From: JACRFW01 sp964531745
Lineage (GTDB): Bacteria > Patescibacteriota > Patescibacteriia > Magasanikbacterales > GWA2-37-8
Assembly (NCBI GenBank): GCA_964531745.1
Contig: CAZHFX010000003.1
Location: 1-47,860 of the forward strand
Direction of reading: 5' to 3'
Length of the DNA stretch: 47,860 bases
In this document: positions 16,685 through 24,393 of the stretch, one piece after another
Layout: each line of letters begins with the position of its first letter
How positions within the stretch are numbered: the first letter of the stretch is position 1
Made by a program: the position numbers and the translations under genes
Notes under the pieces: generated by a model
Database searches by the model: none
What the model was told of the DNA's origin: nothing
The model's input: only the letters and a program-made list of their open reading frames with translations

Positions 16685-17308
16685 CTACAATCTAAACGTC
16701 TCCTTCAGTCCGATGGAATCGCCTAAAAACTTAATGATGAAATAACCGCCAAAAGCGATGGCCAAACCAATCACCGACGCCTTGATGGCATCCATACCCT
16801 TGGTGATTTTTTCTTCATTGCCCTGCGATATAATCAGCATAAACCCGCCATACACAAACACCGCCAGCGCAATGGCGCCGATAATGGTGAACAAATAATT
16901 GCTGGCGTTTAACAGCAAAACGACGAAAACGCTGACATCGCCGCACGGGCCTTTCAGGTCTAGCTTTTCCGCTAAAGCGCAATCTGGAATAAATTTGCTC
17001 TGGCTGGCCACCCCTTTGGCGGCGGCCGCCGAGTCTTGTCTAGCCTTCCAGTCGGCGAATTCTTTTTCACAAGCCGCATTATCTGTTTGTATTAAACAAG
17101 CCTCAAACTTGTAACCGCGCACGCTGTCATCATCTTTTTTACATGTCGCCTCCGTCTGTGGCCCGCATCCAGACTTCTCATTGCCTGCCCCATAACAAAA
17201 ACACCGGCCGGCGGCCGTTACCGGCGCAATTTGGATAAATGACAAACCCGCCAGCGCGATGAACAGCGCCGCCGTTTTTAACCCAAAAAAATGCCGAAAA
17301 CGCCTCAT
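16685..17308 (-). CDS. Single CFC-module protein with TrbC/VirB2-like membrane domain
   Basis: Protein of 207 aa. It has a signal peptide (1-33, PVTAAG) and one cysteine module beginning CFCYGAGNEKSGC, with later cysteines in EACLIQTDNAACEKE, like one unit of the neighbouring four-repeat protein. A helical linker comes next, then FIPDCALAEKLDLKGPCGDV and two long helices around YGGFMLIISQGNEEKITKGM. The Trp-Met of the loop is replaced by Leu-Ile. Its ATG overlaps the stop of the solute-binding protein gene by 4 nt, and the next gene follows closely, so all four genes of this run are coupled. Confidence 0.8.
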   Translation of the reverse strand: MRRFRHFFGLKTAALFIALAGLSFIQIAPVTAAGRCFCYGAGNEKSGCGPQTEATCKKDDDSVRGYKFEACLIQTDNAACEKEFADWKARQDSAAAAKGVASQSKFIPDCALAEKLDLKGPCGDVSVFVVLLLNASNYLFTIIGAIALAVFVYGGFMLIISQGNEEKITKGMDAIKASVIGLAIAFGGYFIIKFLGDSIGLKETFRL

Positions 17309-18741
17309 AAAGTCTGATTTACCTTGGCCGCCGCGCGATCAAGTATTTGTTGTTTCCATTCCAGCGCCCGGTCGGGGTCCGGCGGCGGCTGAATCCACTC
17401 GCGGAGCATATCGCTCAAGGCGCGGCTGGCGGCTTCATAATTTTTTCCATGATACCAGCTGTCCGCCGTCAAAAGCCCGGATACAAACGGCGCCAGCGCC
17501 GGGTCGCTCTTCTGCAAACCAATATAAGCGCGGAGCGCGGTCGGCCGGTTAGCCTTGGTTAGGTATTCCTTATTCGCTCCCGAATGTGTTAAATAATTTA
17601 CCAGCGCCCAAGCTTCATTCTGGTGTTTGGATTTTGCCGTGACTGTTTGGATGGAATAATTCGCCGCGTTCGCCGCCGCCTCGGGGTCTAGCTGTAACAA
17701 CGGCATCACGTCAAAATTAAGCTGAGGAGCGCGCGCCTTAATTTGCGTGTAATGATAATTGTAACCGAAGAAAAACGCGGCCGTTCCATTGACAAAGCTA
17801 TCCAACGCGCTCGGCATAGTTTCATTCCATGAATAAGTATCACGCGTCGCATTGGCAAAATCTGTATAAAAATTCAACACGTTAATTATTGGCGTTTCCT
17901 CGCCCCGCGACGCGTTTACCGGCAAAAGATTAAACACCGCCCGGCCATTCCTATCCATAAACGGAATCTTGCTTTGCTTGGCCAGCGCGTATAATAGGTC
18001 GTCACTGCCGGGCACATTATTGCCGGCACCGAGCGCCGCCCCGGACTGTAAAATTTTGTTGCCCGCTTTGTCATATTTCGTCAGTTTTTTCACGTCCGCC
18101 TGAAATTCCTCCCACGTTTTCGGTATTTCAGCGATGCCGGATCGATCCAGCAAATCTTTGTTATAATAGATGGCCAAAGTATCCAGCGACAATGGCAGGC
18201 CGTATATTTTACCGTTTCTCGCCACATCCTCTTTCACTGTCTGCACATATTCTTTGTCCAACTCCGAAACAGTGGGCAAATTTATCATCTGGGAATTGAT
18301 AATGGTATTAGTGCCGCCCAGTTGAGTCTTTTCCACCCGGACAATCGTGTCTTTAACGGTCGGTGGCATGGGGGCAAGTTTTGACCGGAAAGCTCCCAGA
18401 GATCGGTTGTTGACAGCCACAATGTCCGGCCCGCGATCTTCGGCCAAAGCCTCCACCAGCCGGTTATACAATTCATCGGCCCGCAATTGACGCACTGTAA
18501 CATTCAAATAAGGCCGGCCGGCCTGATAGGCGGCTACCAAAGAACGAATAACATCCGCATCGTCAAAAACCGTCCAATACTCAAGCGCTATCGGCTTGGC
18601 CGCCGCCTGCTGGGTAGCAGACAAACCTTTACAACCAAAACCGGTTAACAGCAATGTAGGCAGAGTAAGCAGAGAAAGCAGCTTAAGCAATCGTGATCGT
18701 GTGAAGAAATTATTTTTTAGTCGTTTAGCCACACAAAACAA
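17305..18741 (-). CDS. Extracellular solute-binding protein (ABC-type, family 1), probable lipoprotein
   Basis: About 478 aa. A basic N-terminus and hydrophobic stretch end at LLLTGFGCKG, a plausible though non-canonical lipobox. The mature part is a periplasmic-binding-protein fold of the sugar/oligosaccharide class: IALEYWTVFDDADVIRSLV at the start of lobe 1, PDIVAVNNRSLG, GKIYGLPLSLDTLAIYYNKD and FVNGTAAFFFGYNYHYTQIK. The start is TTG 18741 or GTG 18732; neither has a clear ribosome-binding site. No permease or ATPase genes are adjacent. Its coupling by ATGA to three pilin-like genes suggests it works as a surface receptor or adhesin partner rather than with its own transporter; that is inference. 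Confidence 0.88.
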   Translation of the reverse strand: MFCVAKRLKNNFFTRSRLLKLLSLLTLPTLLLTGFGCKGLSATQQAAAKPIALEYWTVFDDADVIRSLVAAYQAGRPYLNVTVRQLRADELYNRLVEALAEDRGPDIVAVNNRSLGAFRSKLAPMPPTVKDTIVRVEKTQLGGTNTIINSQMINLPTVSELDKEYVQTVKEDVARNGKIYGLPLSLDTLAIYYNKDLLDRSGIAEIPKTWEEFQADVKKLTKYDKAGNKILQSGAALGAGNNVPGSDDLLYALAKQSKIPFMDRNGRAVFNLLPVNASRGEETPIINVLNFYTDFANATRDTYSWNETMPSALDSFVNGTAAFFFGYNYHYTQIKARAPQLNFDVMPLLQLDPEAAANAANYSIQTVTAKSKHQNEAWALVNYLTHSGANKEYLTKANRPTALRAYIGLQKSDPALAPFVSGLLTADSWYHGKNYEAASRALSDMLREWIQPPPDPDRALEWKQQILDRAAAKVNQTL

Positions 18742-18760
18742 CGTTAGACTGTTAGGCTGT

Positions 18761-18815
18761 TAAACCCCACCCCCTGCCCCTCCCCTAAAAGGGGAGGGAT
18801 AAAGGGAGGGGTTTT
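18761..18815. repeat. Nested CCCCTCCCC-type palindrome
   Basis: An inner stem (18778-18785 with 18791-18798, loop taaaa) is nested in an outer aaacccc/ggggttt pairing. It resembles the cctcctgcccgagg core at about 1537-1553 and the cccttcgccagttggcgaagg core in the NYN gene. It lies between galU and the solute-binding protein gene and has no U-tract, so it is a repeat, not a clear terminator. Confidence 0.55.
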
Positions 18816-18857
18816 AGCCATTTAGCAATTTAACAATATAACAATTATATTCACTAA

Positions 18858-19724
18858 TTATACAACACTTTTCAAATAACTCCTAAAATCTTTCTGGAGC
18901 ATTTTGTCGCGCAGGGCGAAATCAACATTAGCTTTCAAATATCCCAATTTAGACCCGGTATCGTAGTAAATGCCTTCAATTTTGCGCGCGTACACCGGCC
19001 GCTCTTTAAGCAATCTAAAAATCGCATCCACCAGCCACAGCTCCCCGCCCTTGCCGATTTTAGTTTTTTGAAGCGCTGAAAAAATATCCGGCGTGAAGAT
19101 AAATCCGCCCAAACTGGCAAGATGCGACGGCGCCCGTTCCGGCCCCGGTTTCTCCACAATCGTCTTCACTTTCACCACCTCGCTGTCAACTGCTGCGGCA
19201 TCAAGAATTCCGTACCGCTTCGTCCCCTCATCGTCAACTTCATAGGCGCTCAAAACCGGCTCGCCGTACCGCTCAAATGTTTCCACCAGCTGTCTGAGCT
19301 GGGGTTTCTTGGGCGCGTAAAAAAATTCATCGCCCCACATTACGGCAAACGGCTCGTCTCCCACCACTTCTTTGGCGCACAACACCGGTGTGCCATTGCC
19401 GTACGGGCCCTTCTGCCGAATGAAAATAAAATTGGCCAAATCAGCGATTTTCTTGGTTTCTTCGGCAATTTCGTCTTTGCCTTGTTTTTTCAACCAATTA
19501 ACCAGTTCATAGTTGGGGCTAAAATGATCTTCCACCGCCCGCTTGCTCGGGCCGGTAACCATGATAATATCGGTTATTCCCGACCGTACCGCATCTTCTA
19601 CCACATACTGAATAATCGGCTTGTCCACAATCGGCAACATCTCTTTGGGCTGGGCCTTGGTGGCCGGCAAAAAGCGCGTGCCGAGGCCGGCTACGGGAAT
19701 AACTAATTTGCGGATAGTTGACAT
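18858..19724 (-). CDS. galU: UTP-glucose-1-phosphate uridylyltransferase
   Basis: A 288-aa enzyme making UDP-glucose from UTP and glucose-1-phosphate for surface polysaccharides. The N-terminal nucleotide-binding signature KLVIPVAGLGTRFLPATKAQ is intact, followed by PKEMLPIVDKPIIQYVVEDA, VMWGDEFF (the metal-binding Asp region) and GGFIFTPDIF. ATG 19724 (MSTIRK) is preferred because aagga lies 7 nt upstream; ATG 19730 is the alternative. The length is typical. It is a single gene here, near glycosyltransferase and pilus genes. Confidence 0.96.
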   Translation of the reverse strand: MSTIRKLVIPVAGLGTRFLPATKAQPKEMLPIVDKPIIQYVVEDAVRSGITDIIMVTGPSKRAVEDHFSPNYELVNWLKKQGKDEIAEETKKIADLANFIFIRQKGPYGNGTPVLCAKEVVGDEPFAVMWGDEFFYAPKKPQLRQLVETFERYGEPVLSAYEVDDEGTKRYGILDAAAVDSEVVKVKTIVEKPGPERAPSHLASLGGFIFTPDIFSALQKTKIGKGGELWLVDAIFRLLKERPVYARKIEGIYYDTGSKLGYLKANVDFALRDKMLQKDFRSYLKSVV

Positions 19725-19852
19725 ACGCATTTCCTTATTTCTTTAATTTCAATATTTCTTTTTTGCTCTTTCACTATATCAGAAAGAATGCTAAATGTTA
19801 AATATCAAATACTAAATGCGAAACAATGAAATAAAATGCCAAACCGCTATTT

Positions 19853-21166
19853 TTAATTTTTAACTATTACATAGGTTCCCGGCTTATACACCCAGGAACC
19901 GCCCGGGCCGCTGGTGAAAAGCGCGTTTTGCAGGCCAGTAGTATAGTTGACCGTCGCGTTATTCTCAATTTCAATTCGGTTGGCGGTAAGCTGAATCGGC
20001 GAAGAATTATTACTCACCTCTATCGTGCCATAGGGGGCGTAAAAAATGGTGCTGGAAGTGTTATTTTTTACGGCAATGGCCTTACCGCTTCCTGAATACA
20101 GACTGATAAGCAGCGGGTAATTACCCACGTTGCCATTACCGGCTATCACCACGCCGTTCTCTATGGTCATAGTTCCGCGGACGCTTCGGGCGGCGGGATC
20201 ATCTGCCAGCAATACCGTGCCGCCCGCTCCCAGGGCGGCGCTATTCTGAATCACTGAATTATTTTTTAAAACCACATTGCCTTGCACCCACACCGGCCCG
20301 TTCAAGAGAAGCGCGGCGCTGTTTTCTACAGTTAAATTCCCCTCTATTTTAATCGGCCCCAAAGACGCGCTCTCGTCGCCGGGCAATAAATAATCGCCGA
20401 CTATCACTCCGCCCGCGGCGGCGGCATTTTCCCAGCCGGCTATCTGGGCGTCGGAAACAGGAAAAGGTTGCGGATCGGGCGCCGGCGTGCCCGGATGTTC
20501 CGCGCCGGCCACCGCGCAGGTGTTAGTGGTTTGGTAAAACGCGTCCTGGCCGATAACGCAGTCCAAAACGCTATCGGAGCGCGCCGCGCCCCATACCGTA
20601 ATGCCGCTGATGGAAGTCGGCCCCGCGAGAGCCGAGCTAGATGCTGTCGTGGCATCGCCGGTAACAATCCCCGAACCGCTGATTGAACCATTGGCAAAAA
20701 CATTTCCATTGATACGGGAATTATTTTTCATTTCCAAGCCGCCCTCCCCCACCTGCACGCCAAACTGGAATGACACCGTTTCCAAATCAATGGCGGCGAC
20801 AGCGCTGACCGTGCTCGTGGCCGGCGCTCCGCCGAAAGACGCCCGGCCCGTGGAAATAATCTGTTTATTGTTGGCATCAATAGTGGTAACCGTCGTGCTG
20901 AACGCGCCGCCGGGAATCGGCACATCGCTCTCGCCGGTAAAATTCTGGTTCTGGTTCAACTCGTAAATCGCCTTGTCCACACCGGCTTCAGCCAGTTTCA
21001 ACGCGGCCAAGCCGGCCGCCGCACGCCGCTCGGCGCGAGCGTGCAACCCGGCCATAGCGATCAACGTGACGGACATAGTCAGCATAATGGCCATAAATAC
21101 CAAAGCAAACATCATAATCTGACCCGCATTTTTTTTGGCTGTTGCTGATTGCCAGGGACTTTTCAT
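19853..21166 (-). CDS. PilX-like type IV pilus assembly protein with beta-repeat ectodomain
   Basis: Protein of 437 aa. A hydrophobic helix at 15-45 (IMMFALVFMAIMLTMSVTLI) follows a short basic tail and is typical of PilX/PulK N-termini, without a class III cleavage site. KLAEAGVDKAIYELNQN follows, characteristic of PilX-type minor pilins. The rest is a Ser/Asn-rich repetitive beta region: MKNNSRINGNVFANGSISG, IEGNLTVENSAALLLNGPV and IENGVVIAGNGNVGNYPL look like rungs of a beta helix or bactofilin-like solenoid. It is the third gene of a pseudopilin run, 4 nt after the PilW-like gene. The ectodomain may be the exposed tip or adhesive part. Confidence 0.82.
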   Translation of the reverse strand: MKSPWQSATAKKNAGQIMMFALVFMAIMLTMSVTLIAMAGLHARAERRAAAGLAALKLAEAGVDKAIYELNQNQNFTGESDVPIPGGAFSTTVTTIDANNKQIISTGRASFGGAPATSTVSAVAAIDLETVSFQFGVQVGEGGLEMKNNSRINGNVFANGSISGSGIVTGDATTASSSALAGPTSISGITVWGAARSDSVLDCVIGQDAFYQTTNTCAVAGAEHPGTPAPDPQPFPVSDAQIAGWENAAAAGGVIVGDYLLPGDESASLGPIKIEGNLTVENSAALLLNGPVWVQGNVVLKNNSVIQNSAALGAGGTVLLADDPAARSVRGTMTIENGVVIAGNGNVGNYPLLISLYSGSGKAIAVKNNTSSTIFYAPYGTIEVSNNSSPIQLTANRIEIENNATVNYTTGLQNALFTSGPGGSWVYKPGTYVIVKN

Positions 21167-21170
21167 ACTG

Positions 21171-21767
21171 CTAATAATTCTTAAGCGCCACCTCTTCGCT
21201 GGCCAGATGAGAAACGGCCACGCGCCCTTCTTGAGTAAAAGTTCCTAAAGCAACGCCGACTTTTTTTACCAACGAAAAATCGCCGGCGTCATAACTAAAC
21301 GCCAAACTTGCCGCCACCTCGGTCAACTGCCGCGCCTCCGCGCTCCGCACACTCAAAACGGCGGGTTGGAGCCGGCGATAAAGCCGCGCGCCATTTTTAT
21401 AGAACACCGCGTAATCCCAACTGCCCTCCACTACCCGGCTGTCCGCGTCCACGGAAGGAATTTGAAGCACCAAAGTAGAGGAGCTGGAAGTATATATCGT
21501 GCCGCCAAAATTTTGGCTCTCCGCGACGCGGTGCGCCTGCGACACATATTCCACAATGTCCGTCAATGGAGCGCGCACCCCGCCGACCGCGCTAAAATTC
21601 ATCCGGCCCAACCCGTACAAATTGCCGTAAACTTGATATAAGCTCAACAGCGCCAGCGTCAAAACCAGCACAATGGCCGTTGTTACCAGTAATTCAACCA
21701 AGCTGACGCCGGCGGATGGCGGCCGCCCGGCTGGCACACCATGAAAAATAAAAAAATCGCGCTTCAT
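21171..21767 (-). CDS. PilW/PulJ-like type IV pseudopilin
   Basis: Protein of 198 aa. A leader of 20 residues ends at Gly and is followed by VSLVELLVTTAIVLVLTLAL, the type IV prepilin N-terminus with Glu at +5, so a prepilin peptidase should cut before Val. The C-terminal part is a beta-rich minor-pilin head. The leader is unusually long (MKRDFFIFHGVPAGRPPSAG) and partly encoded by GC-rich repeats. The start overlaps the stop of the PilV-like gene by 4 nt. It is a minor component of a type IV pilus or competence-like pseudopilus. Confidence 0.85.
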   Translation of the reverse strand: MKRDFFIFHGVPAGRPPSAGVSLVELLVTTAIVLVLTLALLSLYQVYGNLYGLGRMNFSAVGGVRAPLTDIVEYVSQAHRVAESQNFGGTIYTSSSSTLVLQIPSVDADSRVVEGSWDYAVFYKNGARLYRRLQPAVLSVRSAEARQLTEVAASLAFSYDAGDFSLVKKVGVALGTFTQEGRVAVSHLASEEVALKNY

Positions 21768-22147
21768 AGCCCACCCTCCCCGATCAAGGTGGATAGCGAC
21801 ACACTGCGCGCGGCCGAAACACCCGGCTCCTGCCAGCGCACCGTCACTGTCACCTGTTTTATTTTCTCGTTAAAATCAACCACGGTAACCGCCGCCTCCC
21901 CCTGCGGCAAGCTGGCCAACGATGGGTCGCTAAACGAGCCGCTCGCGGGCAAAGAGTCATAAGAAAGAAATTGCAAATTGTCTATTTTGGTTTGAGCGAT
22001 ACGCAGAGCCAGCTCCTGATGTTTCACATTGCGATTGATGATGCTGGTGCCGGCCGCCGCTTGAAACAACACAAAAAATACCGCGATGATGCTGAAACTC
22101 ACCACCACCTCCATCAATGAATAGCCGTTCCGTCGCGCTGGCTTCAT
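21764..22147 (-). CDS. PilV/PulI-like type IV pseudopilin
   Basis: Protein of 127 aa from ATG 22147. The leader MKPARRNG ends in Gly and is followed by YSLMEVVVSFSIIAVFFVLF, the prepilin helix with Glu at +5. KHQELALRIAQTKIDNLQFL follows as in PilV/PulI proteins, then a short beta head. A longer reading from 22246 would run through unlikely residues. It is the first gene of the coupled pseudopilin run 22147-19853 and starts about 70 nt from the divergent tRNA-Leu gene. Confidence 0.85.
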   Translation of the reverse strand: MKPARRNGYSLMEVVVSFSIIAVFFVLFQAAAGTSIINRNVKHQELALRIAQTKIDNLQFLSYDSLPASGSFSDPSLASLPQGEAAVTVVDFNEKIKQVTVTVRWQEPGVSAARSVSLSTLIGEGGL

Positions 22148-22218
22148 GCAAAATAGTATATCACAAAAACAACCCTCCTTGATTCCCGCTACTTCTCGTG
22201 CTACTATTTCCCTCAATC

Positions 22219-22303
22219 GCCCGGGTGGTGAAATTGGTATACACAAGAGACTTAAAATCTCTCGCCGAAAGGCTTGCGGGTCCGAGTCCCGCCCCGGGCA
22301 CCA
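22219..22303 (+). tRNA. tRNA-Leu (anticodon UAA)
   Basis: Class II tRNA: acceptor gcccggg/cccgggc, anticodon loop actTAAaat, variable arm ctcgccgaaaggcttg, T-arm gggtccgagtccc. The 3' CCA is encoded (22301-22303), unlike four of the other tRNAs in this window. Confidence 0.97.
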
Positions 22304-22338
22304 ATATGGAACTTAGCGGTTGTGAACCAAATATAAGT

Positions 22339-22857
22339 ATGAACCAAAAAAGTTTTGCAAATGTTGTCTTAATGATTTTGCTAGCCATACTAGCCGTAGT
22401 GGTCGGAAATTTTGCTTTGCGCAAATCGCCGGCACAACCCACTAATCAAACTCCGCCTTCAGCCTTCACCGGCGATACTTTTTCAATAAATCTTAGCGGA
22501 TACTTTAAGACTTGCTTGGATGCTCCTGTTATGTATAAACGCGCCAATGGCTCGTGGAAAAAAGCGAATACTGAATTACCCGGAAAAGGTCTATACTACT
22601 TGGATGATAAATTTGTTGGATACGGAATGTGTGATGCAGTTGCTTGTGCCGAGTTACCTAAGCCTTACACGATGCAACTTGTTGAGTACAAAAAGGAAGG
22701 CGAAAAAACTCCACCCTCGGATAGCGGCAGTACCGCAAACACCTTGCCCGTGTACCAAACTGTTCCATTAAGTGGCGACATTAAAATTGACATACAATAT
22801 TTTAGCGATAAAAATTGTCAAGATAAAAAAACTTTTTCCACTCTTATAAAAAAATAA
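22339..22857 (+). CDS. Membrane-anchored protein of unknown function
   Basis: Protein of 172 aa from ATG 22339 (MNQKSF); an ATG at 22306, 3 nt past the tRNA, is the alternative. An N-terminal transmembrane helix (about 6-26, ANVVLMILLAILAVVVGNFA) is followed by a Pro-rich linker (PAQPTNQTPPSAF). The outer domain of about 135 residues has four or five cysteines (YFKTCLD, GYGMCDAVACAE, DKNCQDKK). No family is recognised. Codon and base composition are more AT-rich than in the neighbours. It is followed by a strong bidirectional terminator. Confidence 0.75.
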   Translation: MNQKSFANVVLMILLAILAVVVGNFALRKSPAQPTNQTPPSAFTGDTFSINLSGYFKTCLDAPVMYKRANGSWKKANTELPGKGLYYLDDKFVGYGMCDAVACAELPKPYTMQLVEYKKEGEKTPPSDSGSTANTLPVYQTVPLSGDIKIDIQYFSDKNCQDKKTFSTLIKK

Positions 22858-22897
22858 TTTTGTTCCCATCAAAGATGGCGACCGTGGTTGCCCAAAT

Positions 22898-22940
22898 AAA
22901 AACAAAAACTCTCCGGCGTTACGCCGGAGAGTTTTTGTTT
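22898..22940. terminator. Bidirectional intrinsic terminator between convergent genes
   Basis: An 11-bp perfect stem (actctccggcg at 22908-22918, complement at 22922-22932) has T-runs on both sides: gtttttgtttt on plus and gtttttgttttt on minus. Confidence 0.95.
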
Positions 22941-22949
22941 TAACCAGTT

Positions 22950-24293
22950 TCACACTTTCGCCTCGCTATTTTTTACCTTTAATCCGGCCACGCGCTGCGC
23001 ACCCGTCGTCACGCGCTCGGTGAGACGGGCCATATATCTCTGCGTCTGACTGTCGTTGAAAATAATCTTGTCCAGGCCGGGCAAGTCAAACCCGCCCTTC
23101 TTGCCGCCGGTATCATACAGCTTTGGCGCCGGGCCGCTCATCTGCAATTCTTCATCCAATGTCTGCTTTAGCTCCATCAAAAGTTGCAATTTATCCGGCA
23201 ATTCATCGGCCGTGTCCTCGGTGAGCGTCTGGCCCTTAAGTTCGCTGACCAAACTCTTTATTTCATCAAGCGCTGTCCGCGCCTCTTCGCCCCCGCCCTT
23301 TGCTTCCAACCGCTTTACTTTAGCCTCATAGCGGGCAAGCTGGCCGGCGATGCTCTTGAGTGTTTTTTTAAGCTGAAACACGGCCTCTATTCCCATAAGC
23401 TTCTGCTGAATATCCTGGAAAGTATCCGGCAAATCCTGAAGGGTGGAAAAAGGCTCTTCATCGGTCGCGAGCCCGGCGACTGTAGCTTTCATCTGGCTGA
23501 TTGACTCATTAATTTTATTAAGCGTCTCGCTTACATCAACGCCGGCGCGGACCGCTTTCGCCTGGACGCTCTTGACGCGCTTCTCCAGCTTCGCGATTTG
23601 GCTGTTCGTCTGCTTTATGATGCGCGGCAATTGAGCGGCTTGGTCTAACTTCGGCCCGCAATCCTGAAGGGTATCGCTAACCGACTGGAGATCGGACGTA
23701 TCCATGTCTTCCACCACCTGCGGATCCGTGGCCTCTAAAACAGTATTTACCATTGTCATCGCCTCTCCGGCGGCTTCCTTGCATACAGCAGGCACCGTCA
23801 CTCCTTGGGCTTCCAGTTTATCCATTTTGGCCTTGAACTTCTTCAGCATAACGCCAAACTGCTTGAAACTGCGCTGTCTCTGTTTTAACATCTTCTCCTG
23901 CCTTTTTTTATCTTGCTCAAGCTGGCGCTTTTCACGTTCTTCTTCCATCTCCTCTGATGAGCGCCGATTTTTCTCTGCTTGCTCTTGGCCACCCTCTCCC
24001 TCTCCATCCGACCTCTCCGGTTTTCCTTCTTCGGTCGATTTTTCCGGAGCCTTTTTCGCCCTTACCCTGGGCGCAACAACAGGCCTTGCCGGCTTCGGAG
24101 GTTCAACTACCGGAGTGACCGGAGGTTCAACTACCGGAGTGACCGGAGGTTCAACTACCGGAGTGACCGGAGGTTCAACTACCGGAGTAGCCGGAGGTGT
24201 GGCTCTGTATTCTTGAGCCAAAGCGGCAACCGGAAGCGCGAGCGTTACTGCAATCGCAACCACAGCTACCAAACGATGCGATCGTTCAAACAT
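22950..24293 (-). CDS. Secreted protein with proline-rich tandem repeats and a long helical domain
   Basis: Protein of 447 aa. Signal peptide 1-26 (AALAQ). Then PVTPVVEP is repeated four times in tandem (about 36-70), encoded by a 24-bp DNA repeat. A highly charged segment (EKSTEEGKPERSDGEGEGGQ) is followed by about 300 residues of predicted helix and coiled coil, with spaced leucines and few aromatics. It contains two similar sections (each with LPDTFQDIQQKLMGI or ADELPDKLQLLMELK). The Pro-rich part may span the wall. No catalytic motif is visible and the family is unknown. It is divergent from ruvB with a 100-nt AT-rich gap. Confidence 0.82.
   Translation of the reverse strand: MFERSHRLVAVVAIAVTLALPVAALAQEYRATPPATPVVEPPVTPVVEPPVTPVVEPPVTPVVEPPKPARPVVAPRVRAKKAPEKSTEEGKPERSDGEGEGGQEQAEKNRRSSEEMEEEREKRQLEQDKKRQEKMLKQRQRSFKQFGVMLKKFKAKMDKLEAQGVTVPAVCKEAAGEAMTMVNTVLEATDPQVVEDMDTSDLQSVSDTLQDCGPKLDQAAQLPRIIKQTNSQIAKLEKRVKSVQAKAVRAGVDVSETLNKINESISQMKATVAGLATDEEPFSTLQDLPDTFQDIQQKLMGIEAVFQLKKTLKSIAGQLARYEAKVKRLEAKGGGEEARTALDEIKSLVSELKGQTLTEDTADELPDKLQLLMELKQTLDEELQMSGPAPKLYDTGGKKGGFDLPGLDKIIFNDSQTQRYMARLTERVTTGAQRVAGLKVKNSEAKV
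24097..24192. repeat. Four tandem copies of a 24-bp unit
   Basis: Copies start at 24097, 24121, 24145 and 24169. The first three are identical and the last ends tagcc instead of tgacc. The unit encodes eight residues (PVVEPPVT register). The identity at DNA level indicates recent slippage-type expansion. Confidence 0.97.
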
Positions 24294-24393
24294 AAAAATA
24301 AATAAAAATTAACTACAACTAATATACCACCTTTTCAAAAAAACTAACAGCTCTCTTCACGGGGTGGAAGTTTTCGTTTATACTACCCCCACT

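Noticed and set aside
10331..17308. Calling the array a conjugative type IV secretion system
   Set aside because: No VirB4, VirB6, VirB8-11, VirD4 or relaxase genes are in the window; the resemblance is limited to the two-helix pilin fold.
24097..24192. Tandem 24-bp repeats as a CRISPR-like array
   Set aside because: Units are directly adjacent, without spacers, and lie in frame in a coding region.
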